From contig OX457057.1 of NCBI GenBank assembly GCA_949752795.1, positions 163,347,980-163,411,979 on the forward strand: 64,000 bases of DNA, given 5' to 3'. This stretch comes from Hyperoodon ampullatus (Eukaryota; Chordata; Mammalia; Artiodactyla; Ziphiidae). Numbering within the stretch: the first letter of the stretch is position 1; each line of letters begins with the position of its first letter. A program made the position numbers and the translations under genes. Below, piece by piece: positions 12,497 through 23,835 of this stretch. The notes below the pieces were generated by a model, which worked only from the letters and a program-made list of their open reading frames with translations, ran no database searches and had not been told where the DNA came from.

Positions 12497-13162
12497 AAAT
12501 GAGTTAACACCTATCCTTCTGAAACCATTACAAAAAAAGTTCAGAAGAAGGAACACTTCCAAACTCATTCTATTAAGCCACCATCACCCTGATACCAAAA
12601 CCAAAGATAGCACACACACACACACAAATCACAGGCCAATATCACTGATGAATGTAGATGTAAAAATCATCAACAGTATACCAGCAACTGAATCCAATGA
12701 TACATTAAGATGACCATACACCATGATCAAGTGGGATTTATCCCAGAGATGCAAGGAATTTTCAATATCTGCAAATAAATCAATGTAATACACCACATTA
12801 ACACATTGAAGAATAAAAACAATATGATCATCTCAATGGATGCAGAAAAATCTTTTAATAATATTCAACATATATTTATGATAAAAACTCTCCAGAAAGA
12901 GGGCATAGAGGGAACATACCTCAACATAATGAGGGCCGTATATGACAAACCCACAGCTAACACCATCTCAATGGTGAAAAGCTGAAAACATTCCCTGTAA
13001 GATGAAGAATAAGACAAGTATGTCTGCTCTCACCCCTTTTATTCAACATAGTTTTGGAAGTCCTAGCTGCAGAAATCAGAGAAGAAAAAGAAATAAAACA
13101 CTCCTAATTGCAAAGGAAGAAGTAAAACTGTCATGGTTTGCAGATGACATGATATGTCCAGG
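12497..13162 (+). pseudogene. L1 ORF2 reverse transcriptase fragment
   Basis: This is sense-strand L1 RT sequence in several frames. It includes the region encoding the motif-A neighbourhood (tctcaatggatgcagaaaaa) and, at 13137-13148, tttgcagatgac, which encodes the RT catalytic box Phe-Ala-Asp-Asp. Frameshifts and stops make it non-functional. It ends abruptly at 13162, where the old host L1 resumes. It may be the inverted 5' part of the L1 at 10735-11420, with the plus-strand L1 inserted between them. Confidence 0.7.
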
Positions 13163-14131
13163 TCTTTTTATGGCTTGAAAGCTAATGTATTTTTCACACC
13201 GAATAATATTCTATTGTTTGGATGCACCACAGTTTGTTTATCCATTCACCTACTGAAGGACATCTTGGTTGCTTCCAAGTTTTAGCAGTTATAAATAATG
13301 CTGCTATAGACATCTGTGTGTAGGTTTTTGTGTGCACATAAGTTTTCAACTCCTTTGGGTAAATACCAAGAGCATGATTGCTGGACTGTCTGTAAGAGGA
13401 TGTATAATTTTTTAAGAAAACTTTATGTATAATTTTTTAAGAAACGGTGTCTTCCAAAGTGGCTGCACCATTTTACATTCTCACCAGCCATGAATGAGTG
13501 TTGCTCCTGTTGCTCTGCATCCTCACCAGCATGTAGTGTTGTCAGTGGCCATCCTAATTGATGTGTACTGGTGTCTAACTTTTCTTTTAATTTTCATTTT
13601 GTTGATGACATGTGGAGCATTTTTTCATGTACTTATTTCCCATCTTTGTGTCTTCTTTGGTGAGGTGTCTGTTAAGGTTCTTATTGTCGAATTTTTAGAG
13701 TTCTTTGTATATTTTACATAACAGTCCTTTATCTGATGTGTCTTTTGAGAATATTTTTTCCCAGTCTGTGGCTTGTCTTTTCATTCTCTTGATAGTGCTT
13801 TTGCAGAGCAGACATTTTAAATTTTAATAAAGTCAAGTTCATCATTTCTTTCTTTCATGGCTCATGCCTTTGATATTTTATCTAAAGAGTCATCACCAAA
13901 CCTAGGTCATATATATCTTCTCCTATGTTGTCTTCTAAAAGTTTTATAGTTTTGCTTTTTACATTTAGTTCTGTGATCCATTTTGAGTTAATTTTTGTGG
14001 ATGATGTAAGGTCTGTGTCTAGATTCAGTTTTTTAATATGGATGCCCAGTCGTTTTAGCACCATTTGTTGAAAAAGCTATCTTTTCTTTATTGTATGGGT
14101 TTGAACCTTTGTCAAAAATCAGTTGAATATA

Positions 14132-14326
14132 CAGTTGACCTTTGAACAACATAGGTTTAAACTGTGGGAGTCCACTTCTACTACAGTACTACACAATCAT
14201 TGGTTGTTTGAATGCAGATGGGGAACTACGGATATGGAGGACTGCCTTTGGGACTTGAGCATCTGTGGATTTTGGTACACTCAGTGGTCCTGGAACCAGT
14301 CCCTCTCAGATACCAAGGGATGACTC
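14132..14326. mobile_element. MER2/Tigger-like DNA transposon remnant
   Basis: It begins cagttgacctttgaacaaca and ends with the pattern ccaagggatgactc, with the interior phrase gggacttgagcatctgtgga. These ends and phrases belong to MER2-like Tigger elements. TA flanks it at 14130-14131 and 14327-14328. It sits inside the old L1, whose sequence resumes across it, so it inserted after that L1. It is non-autonomous, 195 bp. Confidence 0.85.
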
Positions 14327-14364
14327 TATTTGTGTGAATCTATTTCTGGGCTCTCTATTCTTTT

Positions 14365-14879
14365 CTGTTTTTTTAACATCTTTATTGGAGTATAATTGCT
14401 TTATAATGTTGTGTTAGTTTCTGCTGTACAACAACATGAATCAGCTACATGTATACATATACCCCCATTTCCCCTCCCTCTTGAGCCTCCCTCCCACCCT
14501 CCCTATCCCACCTCTCTAGGTCGTCAGAAAGCATTGAGCTGATCTCCCTGCGCTATGCAGCAGTTTCCCACTAGCTATCTATTTTACATTTGGTACTGTA
14601 TATATATCAATGCTACTCTCTCACTTCATCCCAGCTTCCCCTTCCCCCTCTGTGCCCTTAAGTCCATTCTCTACATCTGCATCTTTATTCCTTCCCTGCC
14701 ACTAGGTTCATCAGTACCATATTTCTGAGATTCCATATATATGCATTAGCATACAGTATTTGTTTTTCTCTTTCTGACATACTTCACTCTGTAGGACAGA
14801 CTCTAGGTGCATCCACCTCACTACAAATAACTCAATTTCATTCCTTTTTATGGCGCAGTAATATTCCATTGTATATATG
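14365..14879 (-). mobile_element. 5'-truncated L1, cetacean 3'UTR type A
   Basis: The antisense 3' end ttaacatctttattggagta and the conserved words ctgatctccctgcgctatgc and tctttctgacatacttcact identify the younger cetacean L1 3'UTR. Truncation falls at the end of ORF2. An 11-bp target duplication, tctattctttt, occurs at 14354-14364 and 14880-14890. Its right duplication overlaps the left duplication of the following SINE. Confidence 0.85.
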
Positions 14880-14890
14880 TCTATTCTTTT

Positions 14891-15241
14891 TTTAAATTTA
14901 TTTATTTTATGTATTTATTTTTGGCTGCATTGGGTCTTCGTTGCTGCACGTGAGCTTTCTCTAGTGGTGAGTGGGGGCTACTCTTCATTGTGGTGCACAG
15001 GCTTCTCATTGTGGTGGCTTCTCTCATTGTGGAGCACGGGCTCTGGGCCTGTGGGCATCAGTAGTTGTGGCACGTGGGCTCAGTAGTTGTGGCTCTTGGG
15101 CTCTGGAGTACAGGCTCAGTAGTTTTGGTGCATGGGCTTAGTTGCTCCATGGCATGTGGGATCTTCCGGGACCAGGGCTTGAACTCATGTCCCCTGCATT
15201 GGCAGGTGGATTCTTAACCACTGCACCACCAGGGAAGTCCC
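14891..15241 (-). mobile_element. Long CHR-related SINE
   Basis: In antisense the element ends with ccactgcaccaccagggaag, the reverse complement of the tRNA-like head. The body consists of repeated variants of agtagttgtggcacgtgggc, and it begins with an A-rich tail (read as T-rich on plus). A 15-bp duplication, tatgtctattctttt, flanks it at 14876-14890 and 15242-15256. This is the long-bodied variant, also seen at 49545-49924. Confidence 0.93.
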
Positions 15242-16157
15242 TATGTCTATTCTTTTTATTTATCTGTTCTTTCACCAGTGCCACACTGTCTTGATTACTA
15301 TAGCCTTTTAGTAAGTTTTGAAGTGGAGTAGTGTCAGTCCTCCAACTTTGTTCTTGTTTTACAATATTTTGTTGCTCTTTTGGGTCTTTTGCCTCTCCAT
15401 ATGAACTTTAGAACAGGTTTGTCAAATCCACAAAATAACTTACTGGAATTTTGATTTAGATTGTTTTGATTTGGATCAAGTGGGAAGAACTGGTGTCTTG
15501 ACAATATTGATTCTTCTTATCCATGGACATTTATCTAGTTCTTAATTTCTTTCATCAGAGTTTTGTAGATTTTCTCATACAGATCTTGTGTATATATTTG
15601 TTACATTTATACCTAAATATTTCATTTTTAGGAGTGCTAAAGTAGATATTATTGTTTTAAACTTCAAATTTCACTTGTTCATTGCTGATGTATAGGAGTG
15701 CACTTTTGTATACTAACCTTGTATTCTGTAACATTGTTATAATCACTTATTAGTTCCAGGAAATTTTTTGTTGATCATTCCAGATTTTCTACATAGATGA
15801 TCATGTCACCTGCAAACAAAGACAGTTTTATTGCTTACATCCCAATCTGTATGCTTTTTATTTCTTTTTCTTATTTTATTGCATTATCTAGGACTTCGTG
15901 TATAATGTTAAAAAGCAATGGTAAAAGGGGACAGCCTTGCCTTGTTTCTGATCTTAGTGGGAATGATTTGAGCTTCTCACAATTGATTATAATGTTATCT
16001 GCAATTTTTTTGTAGATTTTTAAAATCAAGTTGAGGAAGTTCCTCTCTACTCTTAGCTTACTGAGAGTTTTTATCATTAATTGGTGTTGAATTTTGTCAA
16101 GTGCTTTTTTTTGGCAAATGTTGAAGTGATCTTTTGATTTTTCCTCTATAGTTTTTT

Positions 16158-16375
16158 TTTTGTTTTGTTTTTTTTTTTTTTTTTGTGGTACGCGGGCCTC
16201 TCACTGTTGCGGCCTCTCCCGTTGCTGAGCACAGGCTCCGGACGCTCAGGCTCAGCGGCCATGGCTCACGGGCCCAGCCGCTCTGCGACATGTGGGATCC
16301 TCCCAGACCGGGGCACGAACCCATGTCCCCTGCATCGGCAGGCGGACTCTCAACCACTGCGCCACCAGGGAAGCC
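16158..16375 (-). mobile_element. CHR-type SINE, short-bodied cetacean variant
   Basis: Reverse orientation: a long T run (the A-tail), then ggtacgcgggcctctcactg, then the body, ending in the tRNA-like head gccaccagggaagccc. A 12-bp duplication, ctatagtttttt, lies at 16146-16157 and 16376-16387. It interrupts the RT region of the old L1. The sequence is close to the other short-bodied copies, suggesting recent activity. Confidence 0.94.
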
Positions 16376-17529
16376 CTATAGTTTTTTGATGTGATGAAGT
16401 ACAGTAATTGATTTTCAAATGCTGAACCATTTTTGTATACCTGAGATAAAACTCAATTACTTGTGATGTACAGCTTTTTTTTGCTACATTGTTGGATTCA
16501 ATTTGCTAATAGTTAATTGAGAACTTTTACACCTGTGTTCATGAGAGATATTGTGTAGTTTTCTTGAAATTTCTTTGTCTGGTTTGAGTATTATGATCAT
16601 GCTGGCCTCATAAAATGAGTTAGGAAGTATTCCCTCTGTGGTCTATCTTGGCAAATATTCACAAGTGTTTAAAAATACTGTGTATTTGGCTATTCTTGGG
16701 TGAAATGGTCTTTAGGTATTCATCATATTCAATTGAGTATGGGTGCTATTGAGTTCAACAATGTCCTTACTGAATTTCTGCCTGCTGGATCTGTCCACTT
16801 TTGAAAGCTGTGTTGAAATCTCCAGCTATAATAATTAATCTATTTCTCCTTGCTGTTCTATTGGTTTTTGCCTCATGTATTTTGATGCTCTATCTTTAGG
16901 TCCATACACATTAAGGAGTATTATGTCTTCTTGGTGAATTGACCCCTTTATCATTATGTAATGCCCCTCTTTATCCTTGGTAACTTCCTTTGCTCTGAAA
17001 TCTGCTCTGTGTGATATTAATGTAGGTACTCTTATGTCTCCATCCATTTACTTTTAATCTGTATGTGTCTTTATATCTAAAGTGCATTTCTTGTAGACAA
17101 CATATAGTGGGTCCTATCTCTGATAATTTGTGTCTTTTAATTGATACATCTAGACCATTGACATTGAAAATAACTTTTGCTATAGTTGGGGTAAAATCTG
17201 CCATATTTTTTGCTGTTCCTACTTTTTGCCCTCTTTCTTTGTTCCTATTTTTGTCCTCCACTCTTTTTCTGCCTTTTGTGATTTTAATTGTGCATTTTAT
17301 ATGATTCCATTCTCTTCCCTTTATAGAATATTAGTTACACTTTTTTCTTTCTTTTTTGTTTCAGCAGTTGCCCTAGAGATTGTTATATATATATATATAT
17401 TTACAACTAATCCAAGTCCACTTTCAAATAACACTATACCATTTCACAGTTTGTACTTAATAATAACAAAATAATCCAAATTTCCTCCTTCTCATTTCTT
17501 CTGTCATTCATTTTACTTACACATAAGCG

Positions 17530-17570
17530 TACACATCTCTCTCTCTTTCTCTCTCTTTATACATAATATT
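17530..17570. repeat. (TC)n-rich simple repeat
   Basis: A CT-rich low-complexity run lies in the inter-ORF part of the old L1. A short (TA)n run sits nearby at about 17383-17401. Confidence 0.7.
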
Positions 17571-17779
17571 TTATCTGTATTTATATATACACAATTTGTT
17601 ATTTATGTTTGTTATATATATTATATATAAAGCATACATAATCACATACATTGATGCTATTATTTTGAAAAAAACTGTTATCTGTTACAATGATTAAGAA
17701 GCAAAGCTCTTATTATCTTCACTTATTCCTTCTTTTATGCTCTTCCTTTCTTTATATAGATACAAGTTTCTGACCTTTA

Positions 17780-18640
17780 TCACTTTCCTTCTCTCTAAAA
17801 ACTCCTTTTAACATTTCTTGCAAGAAAGTCTTTATTTCTCCTTCACTTGTGAAGCAAAATTTCTCAGGGTACAGAATTCTAGATTGGTGTTTATTTTTTC
17901 TCTCAACTATTTAAATATTTTACTTCACTCTCTTCTTTCTTGTATAGTTTCTGAGGAGAAGTCAAATGAATTAAAAGATTCTCCTCCTCTATAGGTTAGG
18001 TGTTTTTAATCCACTGACTTCTTTCAGGATTTTCTTCTCTTTTTGATATTCTGTCATTTGAAAATTTAATACTTAGGTATAGTGTTTTTGGTATTTATCT
18101 TACTTGGTGTTCTCTTAGCTTCCGGATCTGTGGTTGTTTTCTGACATAAATTTGAGAAAACTCTCAGTCACTATTGTTTCAAATATTTTTTCTGTTCTTT
18201 TCTTTCTCTTTTCTCCTTCTGATATTCCCATTACATATATGTTACACCTTTGGTAGTTGTCCCACAGTTCTTGGATATTCTTTCCTGCTTTATTCAGTTT
18301 GCTTTTTAGTTTTGAAGGATTCTATTGAGATATTCTCAAATTCAGAATTTCTTTTCTCAGCTATGTCCAATCTACTGATAAGTCCATTGAATGTATTCTT
18401 CATTTCTGTTCCAGTGTTTTTAGTGTCTAGCATCTCTTTTTGGTTCTTTCTTAGAATGTCCATCTCTCTGTTTACATTGCTCATCTGTTCTTACATCCTG
18501 TCTGCTTTATCTGTTAGAGCCCTTAGCATATTAATCATTGTTTTTTTAATTTCCTGACCTGATCATTCCAATGCTTCTGTCATATTTGATTAAGGTTCTG
18601 ATGATTGCTCTGTCTCTTAAAAACTGTGCATTTTTTTTTC
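17780..18640 (-). pseudogene. Old L1 ORF1 remnant
   Basis: This is the antisense copy of ORF1 from the host L1. The minus-strand frame at 18290-18484 reads with words such as EMDILRKNQKEML and LDIAEKRNSEFENI, a heptad-rich stretch like the ORF1 coiled coil. The C-terminal part lies at 17800-18100. The product would be the RNA-binding chaperone that forms L1 ribonucleoprotein particles, but this copy has many stops. Confidence 0.65.
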
Positions 18641-19569
18641 TTTTTTGCCTTTTAGTATGTCTTGTATTTTTTTTGTGATAGCCAGGAATCATGTACTGGG
18701 TAAATGAGGATGCTGTAAATAGGCTTTTAGTAATATGGTGTTGGGGGAGGAAATGCATTCTGTAGTCCTGTGATTAGATCTCAGCCTTTTAGGAGTTTTA
18801 GTTCCTCTGGACTGAGAACTTCAAATGTGGTTCTCAGCCTTCCCCCACCCCCACTGCCCTTAGGTGGAACATAGTAGCTAGAATGTGCTGGAGATGGATA
18901 CTTCCCTTCTCTCATGAGGAAGATTAGAGGGGGATGGTGTTGAGTATTTCCTCTCCTCCATGTGGAAGGTTAGAGCTGGTTGCTTTTTAAATATTCCCCT
19001 TCCACCAGATCAGTTAGGCTCTGATAAAACCCCAATAGGTTAGGTTCTTGTTAAATAATTTCTCCCTAGAGCAGGCCTTGTCAAGTAGAACAGAATGCTC
19101 TGCCATTTTCCAAAATGGTTCCTTTCCACTTCACTCTGCTGGAAGCTTGAGGAGTTTTGTCTCTTATAGTCACTGTGAGAACCAAGTTGACCTCCTGGAG
19201 GTAAAACTCATAAATATGTGGGGTCCCCCTATGAATGTGTTCCCCTGGTGTTTTTAACTCTCAGAGTTGTGCACAGTAAGCCTCCAGCAGTTGTCAATTA
19301 CAGTTCAGGTTTTCCTATCTGAGCATTGGTCCTTTTGGAGGTTTAAGCTCTTGGATAATTGCTCAGGTAAGTTGTAATTCTCTGATTCCACCTGTCAATT
19401 TCTGCAAGTTTTGAGGGCAGTGGTTTGTCCTATCACCTCACTTCTCTTATGGATCTAAGAAGACTTGTTGATTTTCCAGTTTGTTAAGCTTTTTTACTTG
19501 TTGGAATGTGATGACAACTTAAAAGCTTATGGTGGACCAGAAACCAGAAGTCAAAGGGTTTCTTTGTCT

Positions 19570-22470
19570 TTTTTTTTTTTTTTAACATTCTTGATAATAT
19601 TCTTTGTTGCAGAAGTTTTAAAATTTTCTGCAGACCAGTTTATCTATTTTTTCTTTTGTTTCTTATGCTTTGTGTCATAAATAATAATCCATTGCCAAAT
19701 TCAAGGTCATTAATATTTACGTCTCTGTTTTCTTCTAAGAGTTTTATGGTATTGGTTCTTAAATTTAGGCTGTATATCCGTCTTGAGTCAATTTTTGTAT
19801 GAAGTGAGAGGTAGGGGATCAAACTTCATTTTTGGCATGTGAAAATCCAGTTGCCCTCGCATCATTTGTTGAAGACACTGTTTCCTCATTAAATGGTTTT
19901 GGCACCCTTGTCAAAAATCAATTGGCCTTAGATATATGGCTTTATTTCTGGACTCAGTTGGTCTATATAGCTATCCTTATGCAAGTACCACTCTGTTGAC
20001 TTAGTGTAGGTTTGTATTAATTTTGAAATCAAGAAGTGTGAGTACTCTTTGTTTTTCAAGATTGGCTACTCAACCTCTTTTGTAACTCCGTATGAATTTG
20101 AAGATAGATTTTTGATTTCTGCAAAAAACAAAAAGAAGCCATTGAAACTTTGAAAGCAATTATGTTGAATTTGTGGATTACTTTGGGTAGTATTGACATC
20201 TTAACAATACTAAATATTCCAGTTCACGAATAGATATAGCCTGTCTTTTTATTTATTTAAGTTCTTTTAAAATTTCTTTCAACAACATTCTGCAATTTTT
20301 AAGGTACAAGTCTTTTATTTCCCTGCTTAAATTTATTTGTAGGTATTTTATTCTTTTTGATGCTATTGTAATGGACTTATTTTCTTAATTTCCTCTTTGG
20401 ATTGTTTATTGCTGGTCTGTAACAGCACAACTAATTTTTGTGTGTTGATCTTGTAATCTGCAATTTTGTTGAGTTCATTTTATTAACTCTAGTAGCTTTC
20501 TTGTGGATTCTTAGGGATTTTTTATATATAGTATTATGTTATCTGCAAATACAGTTTTACTTCTTCCTTTACAATTTGGATGCCTCTTACTTCTTTTTCT
20601 TGCCTAGTTGCTTTTGCTAGACCTTCTAGTACAATGTAAAATAGCAGAGGTGAAAGTGGACATCCTTGTCTTCATCCTTATCTTAGAAGGAAATCTTTTA
20701 GTCTTTTACCATTGAGTATGATGTTAGTTGCAGGTTTTTCATGAAGCCCTTAATCATGTTGTGTAAGTTCCTTTCCTTCCCTAGTTTTCTGAGCATTTTT
20801 ATCATGAGGCAGTGCTGGATTTTGTCAAATGCTTTTCCTTCAACAATTGAGGTGATTACCTGTTTTGTTTTCTTTCAGTTGTATTAATGTGGTTTTCTTA
20901 TGTTGAGCCACCCTTGCATTCCTATAATAAATCACACTTGTGACTTAGCTAAGTCATGTCACACTTCTGTTAGTTTTTTGAATTGGCAGGTTTACGTTCT
21001 TTGCCTAATTTGTAAAGTTTTTAGCTATTCTTTCTCTGAATATTTTTTCAGTCCTACTCTTTTTCTCATCTTCTGAGACTCCAATCACATGGATACTTTA
21101 TATATATGGCCCCAAAGGTCCCCAAGTCTCTGTTCTTTTTCTTTCAGTCTATTTTCTCTCTCATCAGAATATGTAATTTCTATTCTGTGTTCCAGTTCAC
21201 TGATTCTTTCCTCTGCCTCATTCATTCTGCTGTTGAATTTTTAAATTTGGTTATTGTATTTTTCAGTTCTAAAATTTTCAGTTGGTTCTTCTTTATATCT
21301 TCTATTTATTTGCTATTTATTACTATTCTTTGTACAGATTTTATATTTTTTCATTTGTTTCAAGCATGTTTGTATTTGATAATTGAAGCATTTTTATGAT
21401 GGCTGGTTTAAAATATTTGTCAGATGATTCTAACATTTCTGTCATGTTAATAATGGTATGAATTATCTTTTTTCATTCAGTTCAGTATCTTCCTGTTTCT
21501 TGATATGATGGTGATTCTTGACTTAAACCTGGGCCTTTTGGGTGTTATGTTATGGGACTCTAGATTTTATTTAAACTCTTGGTTTTAATTATTTCCCTAT
21601 GAAACTCCTCTGGAATAGAATGGCAGTTCACCAACTCATTACTTCCATATGGGGGTAAAAGTTCAGGTGCCCCACTAAACCACCACTGACAGTTGAGGTC
21701 AAGGCTCTTTGTTAATTCTGGGCAGGGGTAGGTATTCTGGCTTCTATCTATACCTCTCTGGTTGTGAGGACTAGAAGTTTATCATTACTGCTCCTCACCT
21801 GATGTCTACTACACAGTGGGGGTCACCTTGTTACCACTGGGCAGTAGTACAAGTCCTTATTCTCCAATAGAACTACACCAGTGGTAAAGTGGAGGCTTGC
21901 CTTGGTAGTACTGGGTTGAGGTGGAAGCCCAGACTCCTCACAATGTCTCTGATGATATTGTGGACAGGGCTGAGAAGAACTCATTACCATCCAACAGGGA
22001 TGGAAGTTTCAGCTCCTTACTCATCCTTCTCTGACATCAGCACATTGGGTGGGTTAGGGCACCTCATTATAACCTCGTCTAGGCTTTTCCACTTGGCCTT
22101 TGCTAGCATGGGTATAGTTTTACCTGTTGTGTTTGGCGTATAGTGTTTATTGTCTAAAAGGTTTATATCTTTGTGGGCTTCCCCTTTCTTGGTCCTTTGT
22201 TTAGAGAGAGTTGACTTTTGTCTATATTTATTGGCATTTCCAGGTTGCCAGCTTCTTCAGTTCCAAGTCTGAGATATATGAGGCAAAAAGAAAAGCCACG
22301 AAATCAGTAGTACATCATTCCTTGGGTCGCCTAGTCCCTAGCCCATCTGACTTCTTCGTCTTAACCTTTCAGAGTCTTCTTATGTTTATTTAAATATAAT
22401 TCCTAGAGTTTTTAGTTTTACTTAGTAGGTGGAATAGGATAAAGTACATGTTTTCTATCTTATCAGAACT
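19570..22470 (-). mobile_element. Second old L1 with 5'UTR, endonuclease region missing
   Basis: Antisense RT/ORF2 sequence runs from 19585 to about 20960 (landmarks tttggcacccttgtcaaaaa and atcttagaaggaaatctttt). It then passes directly into ORF1-like sequence (about 20965-21500, with ttccagttcactgattcttt) and a 5'UTR to about 22470 (word gtggaataggataaagtaca). The endonuclease segment expected between RT and ORF1 is absent. This is an internal deletion or a recombination of two old copies. Confidence 0.65.
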
Positions 22471-22559
22471 CTACATGTACTTTTAACAGAACTTAAACCT
22501 CCCATATACTTTAAAGTATGAACCTCATTTACTCCTGTTCTAGATTGGTAGCTCCTTAT

Positions 22560-22850
22560 TAAAAATCTGGCTCAGTGTTTTTAAAACAATAGGCTGTGAC
22601 CCATTAGAGTCATAAAATCCATTTTAAAGGTCATGACTAGCATTAAGAAGTGAAATATAATAGGGTGGAAATCAAGTACATAGTAAGGGGAAGAATTGTT
22701 GCATAACATTTTTGATAGTCTGTGTGTATGTGTGTGTGTTGTGCACACATGTCCATATATGTTTGAATACTGAGTTGCAGAGTTAAATGTATTTTTTAAA
22801 CTGTGGATTACAGTCAACAGAGTTTGAAAGATGCTCACTTATGTGGCAAA
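22560..22850. repeat. Ancient repeat, family not named
   Basis: The pattern of ggctgtgacccattagagtc, a central TG-rich run (22722-22740) and acagagtttgaaagatgctc near the end reminds me of a widespread ancient mammalian repeat in which a 'gggtcatgaaat' phrase precedes a TG run. I cannot assign the family. Confidence 0.35.
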
Positions 22851-23589
22851 GAATCGTGAGAGGGAGAGAAGAGAAGAGGCATTTAAGCTGACTTAGATGA
22901 AGCCCCCTGCCACCTGCAAGCATTAGTTGAGTTAGGGGATTGTATGTCAGCTAGGTTCAGATTGTACTAAAGGCTCATGTTTGCTACTTAAAAATGCTTT
23001 TTTCCCCAGAAGCACTTGCCTGTAGGTTGAAAGGGGGGGACCCCACTGTCACTATTGGCTCTAAACCTGAGATGTTCCTTCCAGCCCCTGAGCTTGGCAG
23101 CAAGTACGTTCTTATAAGGAATGTTTGGAGGTGACTCCTTTGTATTCCAGACACAGATCCCTCCAGGAAAATTCTCTTAGGAATAAAAAGTAAATTAGTG
23201 CCATCCTCATCTCAGCCCCTAATGCATCTCTGAGTTAAAAACAAGGTTTTACTCCATAACTTTTGTGCTCTGTTGGCACTGAGTGAGGAAGAGGCAGTAG
23301 AGAGTGACAGGAAACCAGAACTCTTGTGGGGAATCCACAGGACTGTTCCTTGGTCGAGAGGGTAAAAATAAAATTTCAAAACAAAATAGTAGCAAGTTGA
23401 ACTGTAGGACCTGTATTACCAAAGGCTAAGCACCGGAGGTAGGAAATAAATCAGGTAAATCTTAAATGGCCAGAACACCTTAAATTGCCATGGAGTTCTC
23501 CATATTACTTCACCCTAGAAGACTCCATGTAAATTATTAGTTCATGTGATCTCATGCTAGATAAATTGTGTATGCCCTGAAGATTCTAG
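22851..23589. other. Unassigned stretch, no gene seen
   Basis: No long open frame and no recognisable repeat. GC content is slightly higher than in the L1-rich neighbours. Confidence 0.45.
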
Positions 23590-23835
23590 TAATGAATGTT
23601 GGTTGCCTGTTTTGGGCCGGGCTCAGTGCTAGGCACATTTACATGGGTACTGCATTGTCTCCTTAGAATAACTCTGTGGATAAGTATTAGTAGCCCTAAT
23701 TCACAGATGGGGGTGATGAGGCTCATAGAAGTTAAGTGATTTGCTCAAAATTATAGAGTTTGCAAGTGGCAGAGTCAGGATTTAGACCCAGGTAAACTGA
23801 GTCCAGGTTCAGCATGCCTCCCACTCTACTACAAT
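23590..23835 (-). repeat. MIR SINE, nearly full length
   Basis: Landmarks of reverse-oriented MIR: gggctcagtgctaggcacat, actctgtggataagtattag, gaagttaagtgatttgctca and ggatttagacccaggtaaac in that order. Most of the consensus length is present. Confidence 0.85.

Larger units (their letters stand above)
13163..17215 (-). pseudogene. Old L1 ORF2 remnant (EN and RT)
   Basis: This is the ORF2 part of the host L1. The endonuclease domain is visible at about 16835-17215: antisense frames contain the words FNVNGLD, CCLQEMHFRYKDTYRLKVNGW and LNVYGPK, matching the L1 EN landmarks with several substitutions (IYAPN-like to VYGPK). RT sequence is visible at about 15700-16080 (a frame with QGCPLLPLLFNI at 15871-16077). 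Stops, frameshifts and four insertions break it. A 24-bp duplication lies near 13400-13443. Confidence 0.75.
10275..19558 (-). mobile_element. Nearly full-length old L1 hosting nested insertions
   Basis: On the minus strand I can follow one old (L1M-type) element from a 5' end near 19558 (the phrase ggtggaccagaaaccagaag is its start in antisense). It runs through a 5'UTR (about 18640-19558), ORF1 (about 17780-18640), the inter-ORF spacer, endonuclease and RT of ORF2, to a 3'UTR that begins at about 10275. It is split at 10735/13163 by other L1s, at 14132-14326 by a Tigger-like element, at 14365-15256 by an L1 plus a SINE, and at 16158-16375 by a SINE. The flanks of each insert rejoin in L1 order. 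The 18.7-19.5 kb part is the easiest to confuse with unique sequence. Confidence 0.75.
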
